64,000 bases of DNA from Dioscorea cayenensis subsp. rotundata (GCF_009730915.1 NC_052481.1:20248461-20312460); one strand, 5' to 3'; shown: positions 46,481-59,079, counted from the first letter of the stretch. Notes: a model not told the origin generated them from the sequence alone. Translations and numbers: made by a program.

Positions 46481-47033
46481 GATGGACACCTTCTTTTCCT
46501 CCATGAGCATGAACACGAATACGAACACAAAAATTAACCCTTGCGCTATATAAATAACTTGCACCACAATACGATTCCCTGAAAAATTAAAATAAATAAT
46601 ACATCACAACCTCATAAAACCAAAAATCTTAATTACTAAATATTAAATACAAAAATAAATATGTACATCTTGCAACTCACCTTAATTAGAGATCATTGCA
46701 TTGGTTTGTAAAACCTAAAGAAGAACTGTGGTGCATGTCCAGATTGATCGATATAGAATTTGAATTCACCCATGAAAAGAGATTATAAACAAACAAATCA
46801 TTATTTGAAATTAAATGATTCAAATACGTAATTTGGACATTAATAACAATTACAAGAGAATTACCACACTCTATTGTGTGCAATGATCATCTTGTATAAA
46901 TTTTTGAGCTAATGCATCTCCCTTTGTTTGTGGCTTCTGCCAATAATAACATGGATGTTATACAAGAAAAAAAAATCATCGGACAAAACTAAAGAAGTAA
47001 TGAATATGATACAACATAAGAATACCATTTTTC

Positions 47034-49174
47034 TTGTTTCTAATTATTATTTCTTCAACTTTTGATTTCTTCCTTTTTGATGGTGAACGACCCTTACTCT
47101 GCACCTTTAAAGGTGTGAGAAAATTTTGGTGTGGTACATTAGTCGCCTCTGACAACATAGGTGTAAACTTTTCCTTGGAAGTTGTGTTGTCCATCAACTT
47201 CTCAATTGCCTCATCCACATATTTCATCAAGAACATGTATTTGTCATTTGACTCTGCTCCAAGTTCTGCGGCTTTAGTAAAATGAGAACACAATTTATTG
47301 GACCGCAGTTTCTCCTCATTGGTTTGTGGGTCATCATAACAGTTCTATACATATGTATGCATGCGTTTGATGTCTTTCCTCCATCGTGGTAAAATATACC
47401 TAGAAGGAATGTCTTTCACATTCTTCTCAATAAGCACCTTGCAAATGTGCCTACAAATAATGCCCCTGAACTCAAACAACTTACAAGAGCATTTAATGTC
47501 AAATTCTTCCTCGTTGGTGTAAACATTGTATACCACTTGCTTTCTAAATGCACCTTCTTTCCCTTTGACAACATCTGACACCTGAAATGAGCAGACTGCC
47601 CCATGCGCACCAGTGATAGTAAGATTGCAATATATTATTCCTCGCAAATCATCTTAAAAAAATTAAAAATTTCATTTGTATATGCTTCTTGTAGTTGCTT
47701 CTCAAAATAGCAGTCAGTGATCAATGGAAAACATGAGTTAAATGAAGCAAAATCAGCTTTGTTCTCTTTCTCAATCTTACTTTTCAAGGAATTATCATAT
47801 TGCTCAACAAACTGCTTCAATGAAGTCGTCGTCGGACCAACATAACCATCAAAAAATACATTTACGCTTTCACTCCTTTAAGTGGTAGACATTCCAGCCC
47901 AAAATATGCCTCTAACATATACTGGAGCCCAACGATCATGAATTTTGAATAGAGAATTCAGTCATTCATTACTCTTAATGTTATAGTCTGCCATCATCTT
48001 CAAGTATGTGTATTCAAACTCTTGAGTATCACTGCTTCATACGTGAAGCGTTTCAAAATCTTCTTGATTGCTTTGTATTCATTTAAACCTCCAAGCTTCT
48101 CGGGAACCTTCTTCATGATATGGCAATAGCAAAGGCGGTGATGGGAATTTGGAAAAACCAATCTCACTACACCCTGAATAGCCATACACTGGTCAGTAAT
48201 AATTTCTTTAGGAGCCTTGCCTAACATACACTCTAGCCAAGTTTTGAAGAGCCAAACATATGTTTCTATATCTTCCTTTGACAACAAACCACACCCAAAC
48301 AATACCGTCTGCCCATGATGATTTACACTGACAAACGGAGCAAATGGCATGTCATACTTATTCGTCAAGTATGTTTTATCAAAGGAAATTACATCACCAA
48401 AAGCTTCATTAGATGCTATAGACCTCGCATTCGCCCAAAAAACATTTCTCAAATGACCTTCCTCATCCATGTCAATCAAATGGAAATATTTTGTGTTTCT
48501 TGGTTGCATGCGAGAGAAATATTTTCCAAGTGCCACGGCATTACCAACACCAAGCCTAAATTGCCTTGCTTACGCAATATAATTCCTATAATCTTTCTCA
48601 GTGTATGTTAAATTTTCATAACCCTCACTTTCAACCGCCAAGGAATGAAAATTTTTTCTTAGGCTTATCCCTGCTTGGTCGTTTAATTCAAGCCTTCTTT
48701 TGACATATGTATCAATTTTTTTTTATTACACTTTTGGAAACGAGCTTTTTGTGGGCTAAGTGCATGATTATGCTCCAAATTAACACTTGAAATGGTAAAT
48801 CGCCCATCATTGCTAACAATGACATTAATCTTTGCCGGACAATTTACTTTGATGGATAGTCTTAGGTTGAAGGAGTTTTTTGAAGTTGATATTCATTTGC
48901 CACCTCTTGAACATGCTAGCGTGTAATATTTCAATTTTTCATCATCACCTAATCTTGTGATTTTTTTGGTGATCCCAAACCCTTCATCCCGCACATATTT
49001 GGCATACAATTTATAAACTTCTTCTTTGGAATCAAGTATCATACCGGCCTCAAGCACAATATTTTCAACTAAATCCAAATCTACCGGTTTTTCTTTGGCA
49101 TGTATTTCATAACTTGAACATCCACTTCCACATCATCTTTTCCTTGCTCATAACACCCAAGTATCACTTCTTCC
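47034..49174 (-). pseudogene. FAR1/FHY3-related Mutator-like transposase, degenerate
   Basis: From a probable ATG at 49174 (MEEVILGCYEQG): FAR1 zinc-binding domain (LYAKYVRDEGFGI, HNHALSP), MULE transposase core with the first Asp in ISFDKTYLTNKYDMPFAPF, HHGQTVLFGCGLL and TDQCMAIQ, then a SWIM zinc finger (IKCSCKLFEFRGIICRHICK, about 47500) and a basic tail (KRKKSKVEE). FAR1/FHY3 transcription factors descend from such transposases. At least a frameshift near 49090 and stops near 48892, 48679, 48568, 47999 and 47344 break it. Tandem repeats on both sides and a GC-rich block upstream look like parts of the same transposon, but its terminal repeats were not found. Confidence 0.85.
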
Positions 49175-49298
49175 ATGTTCTTACTTTAAGTAGACTTCTA
49201 AACAAAAATTAGACAAACAATAAATTTACAAATTACACAAACAATAAACACTCACATTTTTTTAGCTTTTGATCAAAATTACCAATTTAATCACCCAC

Positions 49299-49672
49299 CA
49301 TGATCTCTTTATAAACCAAAATACTTGTAACTAATTGTGTTTCCTGGACAATATTAATCAGAATTTTTTTGTAACACAATCTTAATCATCATGATCTCTT
49401 TATAAACCAAAATACTTGTAACTAATTGTGTTTCCTGCACAATACTAATCAGAATTTTTTTTTGTAATACAAAATTAATCATCATGATCTCTATATAAAC
49501 CAAAATACTTGTACCTAATTGTGTTTCCTGCACAATACTAATCAGAATTTTTTTTAATACAAACTTAATCAACATGATCTCTTTATAAACCAAAATACTT
49601 GTACCCAATTGTGTTTCCTGCACAATACTAATCAGAATTTTTTTTAATACAATCTTAATCATTATAATACTA
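49299..49672. repeat. About 90-bp tandem repeat, 4 units
   Basis: Units start at 49299, 49390, 49483 and 49573 with CATGATCTCTTTATAAACC and contain ACTAATTGTGTTTCCTG. They lie just upstream of the FAR1-like gene, where they could act in its promoter. Confidence 0.9.
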
Positions 49673-49689
49673 ATCAGAAATTATACCTT

Positions 49690-49935
49690 TGATGTAGTGG
49701 CTGGGAGCGGGGGAGTGAAGCGGCCGGGAGCGGCGACCGGGAGTGGGAGAGGGAAGGGGCAGGAGCGGCGACCGGGAGTGGGAGGGGAAGCGCCGAGAGC
49801 GCCGACCGGGAGTGGGAGGGGAAGCGCTGGGAGCGGGGACCGGAGAGGGAAGCGACGGGAATGGTGACCGGGAGTGGGAGAGGGACCCACGAGAGAGAGA
49901 GAGAGTGAGAGAGAGAGTGAGAGAGAGACGATCTA
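49690..49935. repeat. GC-rich GGGAGTGGGAG/GCGGCGACC repeat block with (GA)n
   Basis: Degenerate repeats of CGACCGGGAGTGGGAG and GAAGCG, then (GA)n at 49892-49928. Strongly G-rich on the plus strand, in sharp contrast with its neighbours. It resembles GC-rich promoter ends of MULE-type elements. Confidence 0.65.
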
Positions 49936-50589
49936 TTACTTTTTTCTTTTTAATTTGTTTTTTTTTTTAAAAAAAATTGCCACATCACCAGCCACATCAT
50001 TCTTGTGGCTGGTTCGTGTGATATCTTCGTTCGATATAGCATTACTCATATATATTTGATAAAGTATGTAATGTAAATAGGGTAAAAAAAATTCAGATCT
50101 ATTTTTATGCCACGTTATCAATAACTAAAGGAGTTAAATGTTTTGGCACTTTTTTTGAAAACAGTTTAGACTATAGGTTATAAAAGTGTTACAATCAAAA
50201 CAGTAAATTAGGTCTATTTGCATAATATTTAAACCATTCACATTAAAAATAGACTTGAATGATTCGTAATTAGTATATGCTTAATTAAAGAATGTAAATA
50301 AGGATAAAAAGATTAATTCAAGTTTAAATTAACGGAGTTAAGTATTTTGATATTTTTTTTAAAACAGTTTAGATTATACAATTCAAAAGTATTATAATTT
50401 TAACCACAAATTCTGAACTAATAAAGAGGCAACTAGATGATAGTTTTGTAAAATTTCTAAAAAATCCACGGACCACTCATCTCAATGTTAGTATTGAATA
50501 AATATAATATAAGATCCAAATGCATGCGGGTTTGATGACCACACTTTTCTGTGCTACAACTTTCAAAAGTAATTATTTTATTTTATTTA
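49936..50589. other. AT-rich DNA; 50470-50589 paralogous to 12270-12380
   Basis: No gene. CCAGCCACATC and GTGGCTGG near 49988-50011 form a short inverted repeat. The last 120 bp belong to the FNR upstream block and stop at the LINE tail. Confidence 0.45.
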
Positions 50590-51487
50590 TTTCAAAAATG
50601 TGAATAAATCACTTCGATTAAGAAAAAGGAGAAAGCAACAGTATAATATACAAGAACCTACCATTAGATGTGGTACAAAAACCCAAAGTCACAAACCCAA
50701 CAGAAAAGAAAAACTAGGTGCGACATCACCAAGCACCTAGCACCGGAAGAAGACAACGAGGTCTAACTTGGGATCTGGACCTGCGCCTCCTCGGCCATTG
50801 CATCGTCTCTTCGCTTCTTCGAATGCTGTCCCAGAAACTCTAGATTGCGTCTAATGGAATTGATGGAGCCTTCAAACTTCTCTCTAGATCCATTGGTAAA
50901 TGTTGAAAACCAAGATAAAATCATTTGTTCGCTTTTCACAATAATAACAATAGTCGGCGAGACATTAGCATAAAAAATGCGATCATTTCTAGCTAGCCAA
51001 ATATTCAAGACAAGAGCTTTCACAATCCAAACACCCATATTTCTAAAAGCAGGCCTAAGTCGGGAACTCCACATCCCCTAAATTTGACAAATGGACTCGG
51101 CCGGAACATGCAGCTGAAATAAATCTACATAGTACTCCCAAATCTCTTTGGTAAAACGACAATGGAGAAAAAAGTGATCTACAGACTCAATCTCAGAATG
51201 ACACATTACACAAGCAGCTGTCGGGGGCCTGTTACATCTGCACTTCTCTAAATTTTCAAGTGACAAGATCTTGTTTTGCCAGGCCAACTAATTGAAAATG
51301 TTGACTTTCTTCGGAAAATTCTCGTACCAGAACCATCTAGCAATCTGACAACGCATGTCCCGGCCCATCACTGAAGAAAGTATAAAATGATTTCACTGTG
51401 AAATTTCCATTTGGCGTGAGAGTCCACCACTTCTTTGTCCCTAGCCATCCTCGAGTTGCATAAGAAACTATCATGGTAACCGCAAAT
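50590..51487 (-). mobile_element. LINE (L1-type) 3' fragment
   Basis: Minus-strand frames encode the end of a non-LTR retrotransposon ORF2: WTLTPNGNFTVKSFY, then the zinc-binding domain (CNRPPTAACVMCHSEIESVD, HFFLHCRFTKEIW) and a conserved tail (NIWLARNDRIF). Stops and frame changes occur. A-rich sequence on the minus strand at 50600-50570 is the tail. It is 5'-truncated at about 51487, next to FNR upstream DNA. Confidence 0.8.
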
Positions 51488-51489
51488 AT

Positions 51490-51876
51490 ACCAATTCTTA
51501 GAATGACAACTAGATGCAATCAGGAGTTGAAGAACAACTTACGGCAAGCTGGCAAAACACCATCAACAGTCAATTTCATATTTCATACCAGCTTTTCTCA
51601 TATATATTGACAGGTGAAGAAACAATGTACACTAAGAAAATGATGAGATTCGACCAGCCCTATGCCCCTCTTGACAACTAAAATTTTTTCTCTCAGGTGA
51701 GAGTAGACAACCAACTTCCCACACAACAAAACCATGCATCTACTCACACATAGACAAGACACGCATATTAACTTTTTCATAAAATATATGCTTTTAAGTG
51801 TTATATCGGTCAAAGTTGACTAGTCAACCGAGCTAAGGGCACATTACTCAACAATATCAGTATCGAGATCTCCGAA
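51490..51876 (+). other. FNR copy B upstream region (empty site for the outer copia)
   Basis: Matches 21590-21841 joined directly to 43719-43862. At 51733-51745 ACCATGCATCTAC runs through without interruption, giving the target as it was before the 21.9-kb block entered copy C. Confidence 0.75.
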
Positions 51877-52640
51877 ATGGCTCTTAAGTATCCCTATACT
51901 TTAATTTCTAACATATATCCTTTGTGTTATTCATGATATACATGTGTGTAATTACTGATCGTGTATGTCAAGCAAAGGTTTTGGTTGTGGTTGATTGCGT
52001 AGGGTCTGGTCTTTGCAGTTGTCATGCATGCCGAGATGCCCCGAGAAATGTATAGGGTTTAATATTCATTCTGGCTCACAGTGAACATCTTTTAGTCCTT
52101 TATTATGAACTAATTGGAAACCATAAGATCCTTGCCTAATTGTTTGACCCTTGAGAAATCGTAAACAACATTAATCCAAGTATAATTAATCGCAAGGTTC
52201 CTTGCATCTCTCGCACAACAAACTACAAAAAGGAAGTGTCGCACTCAAGTCTCGTTGGAGTTGGGAATGCTACTTTGAAGGTCCACAAAGCAGGAGAGCT
52301 CTTACACCACATAAGTTGTCTAAGCGACAACCCTTGATGGCACTAAAGGCGACGCAGGTCGCTCTGAGGGATCTCGCCAGATTTCACATTTGTGTTTTTA
52401 TTATTAATTTTAAGTGTTTTTACTAATTATTGTCTTGCAGGATGATCATGATATCGAAAACCCAAGTCGCATTATAATTCATGACTTCTCGATTACATCA
52501 TGCGTAAAGGGAGATTCTTTTGATGGCAAGACACTAAATTTATGCGCTCATCGGGCATCACCGCTATTAGACAAAGGTCAAGAACTTCCTCTCAGAACAC
52601 TAAAGAAAGAGTTAAAGTTGATATTAATTATAGGTCCGAA
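51877..52640 (+). pseudogene. FNR-like copy B, 5' part
   Basis: ATG 51877 begins M-A-L-K-Y-P as in copy C. A second-exon match lies at 52013-52080 (CTTTGCAG, GTCATGCATGC). The third exon is badly decayed: only fragments such as CTCGCACAACAAACTACAAAA and TCTCGTTGGAGTTGG recall it. Exon 4 from 52441 reads IENPSR then FSITSCVKGDSFDGKTLNLC, keeping an ENP-type loop that copies A and D lack. The following intron matches that of copy A until a LINE tail at about 52680. Exon 5 was not found; 57258-57480 may be the end of this copy. Confidence 0.65.
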
Positions 52641-52679
52641 AAATAAATTATTCAAATTTTTTTATCTTTAATCACAAGC

Positions 52680-53640
52680 TTTTCTTTTCTTTTTTAAATA
52701 GAAAGTGGATAAACCACACCTATTGCAAAAATAACAAAGTACAATCCTCTGCTAAAGGTAGAGCAAGAGAAAGCATAACACAAACAAACACAACCACTAG
52801 AAGTGGTTACCAAAAACACCACCGAAACAACATATAACAACAAACAGAAGGATGAAACCTCCTCAAAGGATCCACACCAAAGTCGATACCCCTCTGATGG
52901 ATCTTGTGCCTCTCCGGAAGCCGAGCTCTCGAATAGCTCCCTCGCCTCGGTCCCTAGAAACTCTAATCATGGACCGATGACCCTCAAGGAGTCGTCCCAA
53001 CCTTTCTTTGTGATCTATTCATACCCGAAAAAGGCACCGTAGTAAAAATCATGCGATCAATTCTCAAGATAACAACATGAACTAGCAAAAACATTGGCAT
53101 TAAAAACCCATCAATCCTAGCAAGCCGCATATTCCACACAAAGTGCTTTCACCACTCAAATCACCTATGTCCCTCCAAGAATGTCACAACGATATCCTCC
53201 AAGAGTCCCAAAGGTTGGCCACAGAGGCGTGTGGTTCGAAAAAATGCAACAATCAGGAAATAATCTTAGATTAGGTGTACATGGGTGAGCAATGGATGAA
53301 AAAGATGATTCACCGATTCAACGCCTTTATGACAAAGTTATATAGGTTGCCGCTGGCACCTATTACAACTCCGCTTTCTAGATTTTTCCGCGAGAGAATT
53401 TTATTTTTCCATGCCATCCAATTAAAAAGGTTTATCTTTTTTGGACAACTGTTTCTGCAGAAGAACCTAGACACTGGCAGCGCAGTCCCCCATCTATGAG
53501 AAAGTTGTACAACAACATCACTGAGAAAGCGCCATTCCTAGTAAGCTTCCAAGATTTAATATCCCTTGGCACACCACCGCCATTTCTAAGCTTCTATCGA
53601 AACGGGTAAACACCCGGATACTCGGAGAAGGGCGTCACCG
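52680..53640 (-). mobile_element. Second LINE 3' fragment
   Basis: Minus-strand sequence resembles the LINE zinc-binding end, with a CHK and ESVNHLFHPLLTH-like stretch near 53330-53290 and downstream wording similar to the LINE at 50590. The A-rich tail is at 52697-52680. More decayed than the first and 5'-truncated near 53640. It lies in the fourth intron of FNR copy B. Confidence 0.65.
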
Positions 53641-53720
53641 TTAGCAAATATTTAAAAAAGTTATTATTTGGGATAATATAAATATTTAAAAAAGTTATTA
53701 TTATGAGTTTATAAATTAGA

Positions 53721-53751
<31 letters not shown>

Positions 53752-53924
53752 GTTAATCAATTACGTCGATTAACTTGAACAAGAAACTCAATTAATTTGA
53801 GTTTTCAGGAAAAAAAAATCAATTCATGTGGCTATCATATATAAAGAACTATGTATATATGCATACTAGTTTGAAAATGGTGTGATCACCCAAATATTGG
53901 GTGTAGGTAATTTGTTAAAATTAA

Positions 53925-54962
53925 TGTATAATACCCTATTTAGTCCGTCTATTATATTGAAATGACCTTTTAGTCCCTTTATTATTTTTTGCCTTTGTGG
54001 AATTCCTCTATTATTCAGTTTGGGTCAATGTAGTCCCTGACCCTAGCACCCGTGAGTTTTTTCGTTGGCGATTTTGATGTGGCATTTTTCACGATAAAAA
54101 ATTGTTATAATACCCAGTTTAGTCCCTCTATTATTGTGAAATAACCACGTAGTCCTCCTATTAATTTTCACTGTAAAGAAGTACCTCTAATTAAGGTCAA
54201 CACGTGACGTCCGGAAACCTGGCCTTGCTTGTAACCGGCCCGGAACCGGTCCGTCATGTAAACGGACCAGTTACGGTTGGGCACATCGGGTCAACTTGCC
54301 CGGTCGAGCCCTGTTTGAAACTGGGTCAACCCGCCGGGTTAGCCCCGTGGTGATTAATTTAATTTTTCTTTTCTACTTTTTCTGAATTTTCTGGAATTTT
54401 TTAATGTTTTTTAAATTTTTTTAATAGATGGGCCAAACCGGTCAACAGGGAGTCGGGCCGGTTCCGGGCCTAGCTTCCTGTGACCCGGACCTGCTGGGTC
54501 GGACAGTTCAACCCGGCCCGATGGGTTCTGCACCCCTGCCTGGCAGGGTCCGGGTCGGGGCCGGTGAACCTCAACCCGGTGGGTCGGGTCCGCCGGGCTG
54601 GTTAACCGGCTTGTGCACACCACTGCCTCTAATAGGGGACTAAAGGGCAATTTAGAAATAATAGAGGGACAAACCTGGTTATTATACAATAAAATAGATG
54701 GATTTTCTAAGGGCAAAAATAATAAGAGGACTAATGGGTCATTTCAAAATAATAGAGGGACTAAAGTTGGTAGTATACCTTAATTTTTTTAATCATGAAA
54801 AATGCCACGTCAGCCTCACAGACGGAAAATTAGACAGGCGTTAGGAGGAGGAACGTCTTTTATCCAAACCGAATAATAGAGGAATCCCACAAGGATAAAA
54901 AATAATAGAGGGACTAGAGCACCATTTCGATATATTAGAGGGACTAAATTTGATATTATACC
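53925..54962. mobile_element. Mutator-like element with long inverted arms
   Basis: Two arms of about 250 bp are inverted copies (TTTAGTCCCTCTATTATT-type words in each, twice per arm). The flanks TAAAATTAA (53916-53924) and TAAAATCAA (54963-54971) fit a 9-bp duplication with one change. Long arms and a 9-bp TSD suggest a MULE-derived MITE. A GC-rich repeat occupies the centre. Confidence 0.65.
54195..54640. repeat. GC-rich repeat nested in the Mutator-like element
   Basis: Dense in CCCGG, GGGTCAACCCG and CCGGTTCCGGGCC words, akin to the arms of the hAT-type element at 15212. GTGGTGTGCACAAGCC (minus strand) resembles an element end. No clean TSD was found. Confidence 0.5.
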
Positions 54963-54983
54963 TAAAATCAAATGCGTGCTTAT

Positions 54984-54986
<3 letters not shown>

Positions 54987-55052
<66 letters not shown>
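54987..55052. repeat. (TA)n microsatellite, 33 units
   Basis: Uninterrupted AT repeat, the longest in the window. It lies between the Mutator-like element and further MITE fragments. Confidence 0.95.
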
Positions 55053-55056
<4 letters not shown>

Positions 55057-55084
55057 GTTTTTGTCTCAAATTTTTGGCAGTATA

Positions 55085-55521
55085 GAGGGTGTTTGATTGG
55101 CAAGCTTGGAATGGGAATGGGAATGGAGTAAACCCAATACTTTGTTCGGATGGCATGAATAGGAATGAGGGAGAAGTGGGTGGAGAGTGGGTAATTTGTT
55201 AAAATATCTTTAGTTATTTATTTAAAATATTTTTAAACATGTGATTAGTTATTTCTTATAGTTAATTAATTGCTAATTAATGATATTAACAAAAATTTTG
55301 AGATTTGATGAACTATTAAAGTTAAATATTTATTTATAATAATTAATTTATTTTTTTAATTTTATATAATATTCATTTGTATATAAGGCATAATAGTAAT
55401 GTTATCATATTCTCACCGCTTTTGAGAAAGCAATGTTATTCCCAAATATTCTGAAAGCCAACAATATCACGTACGGTTGCAATATCAACTGGTAGCAACA
55501 CCCAATGTTTGTTTGTAGATT
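55085..55521. repeat. Probable MITE fragment (GGGTGTTTGATTGGCAAGC start)
   Basis: Begins like a Harbinger/Tourist end with repeated GGAATGGGAATGG words. The matching right end was not found. Confidence 0.35.
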
Positions 55522-55524
55522 TAA

Positions 55525-56891
55525 GGGTTGGTTTGGATCACGGAATATGAATGGTAATAGTAATGGGAATGGAAAAAGTAATGATAATTGTAATGAGAAA
55601 AATAATGGTAATGGTAATGAAAAAAGTGTTTAGTTGGAAATAATAAATATTGGGAATGGAAAAAGTGACATAGAGAATTGTATGTAAATTACTTTAATGC
55701 CCTTAATATAAATAATGATATATTAATATATAAAATAATTACATATAAATAAATATTTAGTCTCTGTAATTATTATAATTAAATATTTAGAGTAAACCAT
55801 TAACCAATTAATTAATTTACCTGGTAAAAGTGTCATTTCACTTTAATTACCATAATTAAATAATTTTATTAACTAATTTATTTAATTAAATCTATGTAGA
55901 GGCAAAAAAGTCATTTCAGTTTAATTATTATAATGTATTTGTATATTACACAATTCTTGTTAATTATTATTTATTTTAATTATTATAATATTTAAATGAC
56001 TCCATTTATGTTCAATATAATTTACTTTAATTATTATAATTAGTTATTTAAATTAATAAATATTATTTAATTAAATCTTAACGAGCCGAAAAATTGTCAT
56101 TTCACTATCAATAATTTATTTAATTATATATCTACTGGGTAAAAGTGTCATTTCACTTTAATTACCATAATTAAATACTTTTATTAACTATTTATTTAAT
56201 TAAATCTATATAGGGGCAAAATTGTCATTTCACTTTAATTATTATAATATAATATGTATATTAAATAATTCTTGTTAGCTATTATTTATTTTAATTATTA
56301 TAATATTTAAATGACCCAGTTTATGTTTATTATAATTTAATTTCATTATTATAATTAGTTATTTAAATTGATTATTATTATTTAAGTAAGTCTTAACTAG
56401 GGCAAAAATGCCATTTCATTTTACTTAATGGTTAAAAGTGTCATTTTACTTTATTTATCATAATTAAATACTTTATGGATGATTTTATTTAATTAAATCT
56501 ATATAGGGGCAAAACTGTTATTTCACTTTAATTATTATAATTTAATATGTATATAAATAACTATTATATATTTTAATTATTATAATATTTAAATGACTCA
56601 ATTTATGTTAATTATTATTTAATTTAATTATTATAATTAGTTATTTAAATTAATAATTATTATTTAATTAAATCTTAACTAGAGGCAAAAATGTCATTTT
56701 ACTATCAATAGTGTTTATTCTCCTCTATGCCCTCTAATTTTGGGGTAATCAAATTCGTTCACTATATACCATGCAATTATCTGCATTACTCATTACTAAG
56801 CTAATAGTAAAATACCTAAACATGAGTATATATTCCTATTAGCAATCAATCCCATGTCAATAGTGCCTAATCCCCTCATCCAAACGCCAGC
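55525..56891. mobile_element. Harbinger/Tourist-type element, 1.37 kb, with internal duplications
   Basis: TAA flanks at 55522-55524 and 56892-56894. Ends are GGGTTGGTTTGGAT and, reverse-complemented, GCTGGCGTTTGGAT. Inside, a block with TGTCATTTCACTTTAATTAT and TTATAATATTTAAATGAC is repeated about four times. No coding capacity. Confidence 0.65.
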
Positions 56892-57257
56892 TAAATGTAG
56901 GAGTTACATATAATGGACTGGCCTGGTTGATAGCCAAGGCTAACGGCAATAAGAGCCTATTTTATTATAATGAATTCACTCAATGCATAAACAATAACTT
57001 CAACCACTTTAGCTACACCCTCCTAACTCTAGTTTGTCCTTAATTTGTTCTTTCCTTGTATGTCTCGCCTCTGGCTTTATGTTGCTTTTTTTTTTCTCTA
57101 TTTTTTCTATACTAGTTATTTATTTTTAGTAATTTATATATTTATTTTTATTTAAAAAATCAAAATATAGTTTACTGGTTTTCTACTTTATTTGTGATTA
57201 AGCACAATGCAAAAAAATAACAAAAATATATTTATCGTTTATTTACTAAAAAAAACA

Positions 57258-57317
57258 TTGTAGCCGACAGAATCTATGGAAAATAAGGTCATGAAGATTT
57301 CAAACTTTTGAATGGAG

Positions 57318-57357
<40 letters not shown>

Positions 57358-57480
57358 CTCAGTATTTCTCAGGATTAAAGTTGATGATGGATGGAATTTA
57401 TGATACATTTGAGAAAATTGCAGCCGAAGCAGGTGTGGATTGGAACGCAATGACATTGGTTACAATGTCTTCTATATATG
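57258..57480 (+). pseudogene. FNR-like terminal exon (probable end of copy B)
   Basis: One frame gives FKLLNGGAY up to a (TA)n run (57323-57355). The other side gives YFSGLKLMMDGIYDTFEKIA, then AEAGVDWNAM, the last part of FNR before its C-terminal Tyr. A TAA lies a few codons upstream of FKLL and the usual HWRVEVY end is missing. The TA run sits exactly where copy A has its frameshifting TA run, but is much longer. The order suits copy B, with exon 5 lost among the intervening elements. Confidence 0.65.
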
Positions 57481-57562
57481 TTATAGTTTAATAAACAAGT
57501 GCCGCCTACAGGGTTTGTTTCTGATGGTTGCTAGTATGTTCTATATAGTCGATTAGATGATG

Positions 57563-58130
57563 TTTTTGTTGGGTTATGGACCACACAATATGTAGGGATA
57601 TAAGGACTTATGTGCATAAGTTGTGTAGACGTCCAAAAGTAATGATTATAATTGTGTATATCTTATTATATTCAAGTTTTGAATGGACCCAAATTATGAT
57701 CTGATTCAAGTTTGAATTTGTTCCTATTTATCTAATTTTAAATGTGTGGATATACATATTAATAATATGTTGTGTAGAATTCCTTGGGGCAAAATTGTCA
57801 AATCTATGATTGGCAGATTTGTAATTAGCCCCACAAAGATTTTTTATAAATAGGGTGTGGTTCCTGACTGAGCATGCAACAATTGAGATTCAGAATAAGA
57901 TTTTCTGAATTAAGGTTCCCATCTCGCCTCTTTGCGTGTGATCAGTGAGAAGAACCACAAGACCCAATCATCTTCATCGTAATCAATGGATTCAAGGTGC
58001 AGATACGCTTCCGCTACTTTCTTTGTTCCTAAGTAATCTCCAAATAAGAAGATCCAGGGTTTGAACTAAGTTTATACCCATTAGATCAATCAGCTTTACC
58101 TTTGTTGCACAAAAATCTTCAGGACCGTCC
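57563..58130. repeat. Possible solo LTR
   Basis: Starts TGTTGGGTTATGGACC, has a TATA-like TTTATAAATAGGG at about 57842 followed by transcribed-looking sequence as in copia LTRs. The right end and TSD are not settled. Confidence 0.35.
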
Positions 58131-59079
58131 ATGAAAATCTCTTAAATATGGGAGCTATATAACTAATATAAGTATATGTACCTTTGCCAAATAGCATAAT
58201 TAATCATACAAATTGTTTATGGGTTCAACATGAAAATTTTTAAAATATATAAAATCATAGAAAGCCTTGCCTTTGAAAAACACAAAAGATTAATATATCA
58301 TTTTACGAATAAATTTATACCAACGTTTTGTTTTAGAATTATATATATATATAAAAATTTTTATGGGTTATATATATATGTATTTAATCATTATTGTCTT
58401 AACTTTGACCAAGCTTGAGATTAATTACGAACCGTGGGTTAGCCCACCGGTAACTAACATTCATATTTGTGATTGAGAAATTTCAAATTTGAATTTTCCA
58501 TATTACAGTTCATTTTCTGGATCCCCTATGTAAGAAATACCTCTCGTTCTCCTTCTAGGGTTGTATGACAGAGGTTTATTCCTAGGAGGTCAGTCAAGCC
58601 ATTGTAACTGAGTGTCGTTTCATACCTATTTATTTTTTTCTTTGTAGCTTGTCGATTTTACCAAAAAAAAAGCCTGAAGTTATTATTTGCTTGGATAAGG
58701 GCCTGGCTTAAGCCACTTGAGAGGCAGGGGCTAGATCCACAGGTCATGAGCTCATCCTCTACGCCGGGTTGATTGAGCCAGGTTTCCTTAATAAGTTTAA
58801 AATAATAATTTTAATAACAAATTATTGTCAATGAGAGTGAAAAATATAGATTTTTCCTTTATATATATATAGATTTTGAAAGAAAAAAAAATCTTGCAGA
58901 AATATTGAGAAGTTGAGAGACGAATTAAAGATTTTAAATTATTTGTGCCAACTTGTAAAAAATTAATATATCAAGTTGTTATATATATAAACGAAAAGAA
59001 AACGAGTTCCTCCTAGCTCCGTCTTTGCTCGCCTGTGCCTTGGGCCATCTTTTCATTTAAACCTGCTAACGACACCTAA
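58131..59079. other. AT-rich DNA, no gene seen
   Basis: It contains (TA)n runs and, near 58690-58800, a more GC-rich piece (AAGCCACTTGAGAGGCAGGGG, GCCGGGTTGATTGAGCC cut short) with weak resemblance to the tRNA-like repeats at 13-16 kb. Confidence 0.35.
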
